DNA of 64,000 nt from JAAURB01 sp049647265. GTDB taxonomy: Bacteria; Cyanobacteriota; Cyanobacteriia; Cyanobacteriales; Microcoleaceae. The DNA lies in the NCBI GenBank assembly GCA_049647265.1, contig JBARXJ010000020.1, positions 62,001-126,000 of the forward strand, written 5' to 3'. Every line of letters starts with the position of its first letter. The stretch's first letter is position 1. The translations under genes were made by a program, and so were the position numbers. This document shows, one piece after another, positions 61,809 through 64,000 of the stretch. Below the pieces are notes generated by a model, which saw only the letters and a program-made list of their open reading frames with translations, was not told where the DNA came from and did no database searches.

Positions 61809-62630
61809 ATGACGATTGCAACCCCAAAACAACTACAACTAAGTCCCAGTTGGAAAACGATTGGCTTTATGGCCTTTTTGCATATTGGAGCCTTATTCGC
61901 ATTACTTCCTAGCAATTTTAGTTGGACAGCCGTTGGCTTAGCTGTTTTTCTTCATTGGATCACAGGAGGCTTAGGTATTACTTTAGGATTCCACCGCTTA
62001 GTGGCTCACCGAAGTTTTCAAACGCCTAAATGGTTAGAGTACTTTTTTATCTTTTGCGGTACTCTCGCTTGTCAAGGTGGCCCCATCGATTGGATCGGGA
62101 TGCATCGAATTCATCATCTCCATTCAGATACAGATCTTGATCCCCATGATTCTAACAAAGGTTTTTGGTGGAGTCATATGGCTTGGATGCTTTATCACAT
62201 CCCGGCTCGTGCTGATGTTCCTCGTTACACCAAAGACATTGCTGACGATAAAGTCTATCAGTTTCTTCAATCTTACTTCATCGCAATTCAATTTGCGTTG
62301 GGTTTGATACTTTTCTTAATCGGAGGATGGCCTTTCGTGGTCTGGGGCATTTTTGTCCGATTAGTAACCATGTTTCACTGCACTTGGTTTGTTAATAGTG
62401 CGACTCATAAGTTTGGCTACCGCACCTATGAAGACTCCGGGGACGACTCAACCAATTGTTGGTGGGTTGCGGTGATCACTTATGGTGAAGGTTGGCACAA
62501 TAACCATCATGCTTATCAATATTCTGCCCGTCATGGCATGAAATGGTGGGAATTTGATATCACCTGGGTCACGATTCGCTTTTTACAAGCTATCGGTTTA
62601 GCCCGTCAAGTTAAATTAGTCTCTCAGTAG
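61809..62630 (+). CDS. desC: Acyl-lipid delta-9 desaturase, DesC type (copy 1)
   Basis: A 273-residue membrane di-iron desaturase that introduces the first double bond in acyl chains of membrane lipids, using ferredoxin. The three His boxes are in place: HRLVAH (62-67), HRIHH (99-103) and HNNHH (230-234). Membrane helices lie around residues 16-50 and 150-185. It belongs to the delta-9 acyl-CoA/acyl-lipid group, typical for cyanobacterial DesC. ATG 61809 is 35 bp from the divergent lyase gene, so the promoters are tightly packed. The second copy follows 474 bp later. Confidence 0.92.
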   Translation: MTIATPKQLQLSPSWKTIGFMAFLHIGALFALLPSNFSWTAVGLAVFLHWITGGLGITLGFHRLVAHRSFQTPKWLEYFFIFCGTLACQGGPIDWIGMHRIHHLHSDTDLDPHDSNKGFWWSHMAWMLYHIPARADVPRYTKDIADDKVYQFLQSYFIAIQFALGLILFLIGGWPFVVWGIFVRLVTMFHCTWFVNSATHKFGYRTYEDSGDDSTNCWWVAVITYGEGWHNNHHAYQYSARHGMKWWEFDITWVTIRFLQAIGLARQVKLVSQ

Positions 62631-62731
62631 ACAAGCTGAGCTTGTTCTGAGAACGACTTAATTTTGGGTTCAAAGCCTAATTTTTAACAAGGCTTGATGA
62701 CTAAGAAAGATAATCGCTGTAAACAGGATGA

Positions 62732-62751
62732 TTCACCGCGATCGCGGTGAA
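62732..62751. repeat. Perfect 20-bp palindrome around HIP1, with HIP1 cluster
   Basis: TTCACCGCGATCGCGGTGAA is fully self-complementary. Within 100 bp more HIP1-like words follow (AGATCGCGCT, then TATCGCGATCGCGCTTTAGCG). The spacer 62631-63104 between the two desaturase genes shows nothing else, and no gene. It could form a cruciform or be a site for the HIP1-associated methylase. Confidence 0.8.
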
Positions 62752-63104
62752 GATCGCGCTAAGAGCGTAAAGTAGCGTGACTTTAGTGGTATCGCGATCG
62801 CGCTTTAGCGGAGACTTTTACTTGATGTATCTGGCTTGAGCTATAGTCTCCGTTTTAGTTGAAAAAAGCAGCATATTTTGTTAAAAAAATTAAGAACAAT
62901 CTTGTTTAGCAAGATCAGGCTAAAGATTTTATCGTCTCTGCTGTTCTCTGAAACAAGATCTTTCCTTAAGAGGTAATTAATGGCGGTCTTCGTCTTTCCT
63001 AAAATATTCAATCCCTCTTTGTGAAAACGATTTGAGAAGTTCCGTCAACGTATATTCAGTTACTCTCTTAACTGCTAGCACAGTTCTGGTCAATATTGTA
63101 AAGA

Positions 63105-63920
63105 ATGGCACAATCAACATCAATTAAAACCCACTCAGAAATTAATTGGGCACACGTCATCAGCTTAGCGATTGTCCATATTGGGGCATTGTTTGCCTTG
63201 ATCCCATCAAACTTTAGTTGGGCTGCTATTGGAGTGGCAGTTTTTCTTCACTGGGTCACAGGGGGCTTAGGGATTACACTGGGATGGCATCGTTTGGTGA
63301 CTCATCGCAGTTTTAAAACGCCTAAATGGTTAGAATATTTCTTTGTATTCTGCGGTTCTCTTTCGGCTGAAGGCAGCGTCATTGACTGGGTCGGTTTACA
63401 TCGGATTCATCACCTCTACTCCGACCATACAGGAGATCCTCACGACTCTACCCAAGGTTTTTGGTGGAGTCATATGAGTTGGATCTTTTGGAAAGCGCCC
63501 GCCCAAGAAGATGTTCCTCGCTACACGCAAGATATTATTAATGACCCCGTTTATCAATTCATTGGTAAATATTTTTTACTATTTCAAGTCGCCTTAGGTT
63601 TATTATTATTCGCTATCGGCGGATGGTCTTTCCTAGTTTGGGGCGTTTTCGTCCGTTTACTTGCAGTGTATCACTGCACCTGGTTTGTCAATAGCGCCAC
63701 TCATAAGTTTGGTTATCGGACTTATGAAACTGAAGATCAATCAACCAATTGCTGGTGGGTTGCCCTTCTCACTTATGGCGAAGGTTGGCATAATAATCAC
63801 CATGCTTATCAATATTCTGCCCGTCATGGCATGAGATGGTGGGAATTTGATATGACTTGGATAACCATTCAGTTATTGCAGTCATTAGGACTGGCAACGA
63901 AAGTGAAGCTGATTAGCTAG
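63105..63920 (+). CDS. desC: Acyl-lipid delta-9 desaturase, DesC type (copy 2)
   Basis: A 271-residue paralogue of the previous gene, with roughly two thirds of positions identical by eye along the whole length. It has the same His boxes: HRLVTH, HRIHH and HNNHH. The differences lie in the loop after the second box (YSDHTGDPHDSTQGF versus HSDTDLDPHDSNKGF) and in the helix around residue 150. Two DesC copies are known in cyanobacteria that act on different chain lengths or sn positions; which copy does what cannot be read here. Ends 41 bp before a terminator repeat. Confidence 0.93.
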   Translation: MAQSTSIKTHSEINWAHVISLAIVHIGALFALIPSNFSWAAIGVAVFLHWVTGGLGITLGWHRLVTHRSFKTPKWLEYFFVFCGSLSAEGSVIDWVGLHRIHHLYSDHTGDPHDSTQGFWWSHMSWIFWKAPAQEDVPRYTQDIINDPVYQFIGKYFLLFQVALGLLLFAIGGWSFLVWGVFVRLLAVYHCTWFVNSATHKFGYRTYETEDQSTNCWWVALLTYGEGWHNNHHAYQYSARHGMRWWEFDMTWITIQLLQSLGLATKVKLIS

Positions 63921-63960
63921 CTTAGAGTCTAGTCTCTCATCTGCATCATATTTTTCCTGA

Positions 63961-63988
63961 GTAGAGGCGTTTCCCCCAACGTCTCTAC
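63961..63988 (+). terminator. Hairpin GTAGAGGCGTT/AACGTCTCTAC after desC copy 2
   Basis: GTAGAGGCGTT (63961-63971) pairs with AACGTCTCTAC (63978-63988) over 11 bp with one G-T, 40 nt after the stop. It is preceded by an AT-rich TTTTTCCTGA. It belongs to the same element family as 6336 and 54625. Confidence 0.7.
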
Positions 63989-64000
63989 AACTGTTTATGG

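Noticed and set aside
1..64000. TpsB/Omp85 secretion partner for the two TPS exoproteins
   Set aside because: No gene in the window encodes a POTRA or beta-barrel protein; the partner must lie elsewhere.

Overview
The window looks like chromosomal DNA of a filamentous, non-heterocystous cyanobacterium (order Oscillatoriales in the broad sense; genus not determinable from sequence alone). It carries psbO, ndhM, a cruA-type lycopene cyclase, two desC-type acyl-lipid desaturases and a cyanobacterial-type gshA. It also has many HIP1 octamers (GCGATCGC), heptameric tandem repeats and large two-partner-secretion exoproteins.

Layout. 1-6050 (minus) is the N-terminal 2016 codons of a giant exoprotein that starts with a filamentous-haemagglutinin (TPS) domain and enters what looks like a CHAT-type module exactly at the left edge. 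6.4-15.2 kb: psbO, a small conserved gene, folC, a TPR-CHAT protein, an amino-acid ABC ATPase and a membrane-anchored pseudokinase. 15.7-18.4 kb: a second TPS exoprotein. 18.6-29.4 kb is the most unusual part: a dense island with two caspase-family proteases, a trypsin-like protease, a pentapeptide membrane protein, a peptidoglycan-active-looking protein and several small adaptor-like proteins. They are linked by two recurring short modules: a GKYNV/GEGKEIHIGD domain in four proteins, and a GGTI-N-SGSG tail in two. 29.4-30.1 kb is a gene-poor stretch with two hairpin elements carrying a motif resembling the Yfr1 small RNA core. 30.1-37 kb: an ammonium transporter-histidine kinase fusion, DedA, MBOAT, an inositol-monophosphatase-like enzyme and ndhM. 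37-48 kb: a PP2C phosphatase, two peroxiredoxins, a CAT-anticodon tRNA, a LysM-M23 peptidase, trmL, gshA and an unknown gene. 48-60 kb: a divergent LysR/5-oxoprolinase pair with palindromic operator candidates, an EamA transporter, GNAT, a b-type cytochrome, an epoxide-hydrolase-like enzyme, an aldehyde dehydrogenase, cruA and an orphan PqqD-like protein preceded by a tiny ORF. 60.5-64 kb: a methionine-gamma-lyase-like enzyme and tandem desC desaturases.

How it fits together. Most of the window is housekeeping with single-gene transcription units, often convergent with very short gaps. The 18.6-29.4 kb island, flanked upstream by CHAT and pseudokinase genes, reads as a cyanobacterial programmed-death or conflict system. 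In that reading, proteases and membrane sensors are joined by homotypic short domains instead of being fused in single polypeptides. This is inference from shared motifs and gene order; no function has been demonstrated here. All identities come from reading translated sequence and motifs; no database search was run.
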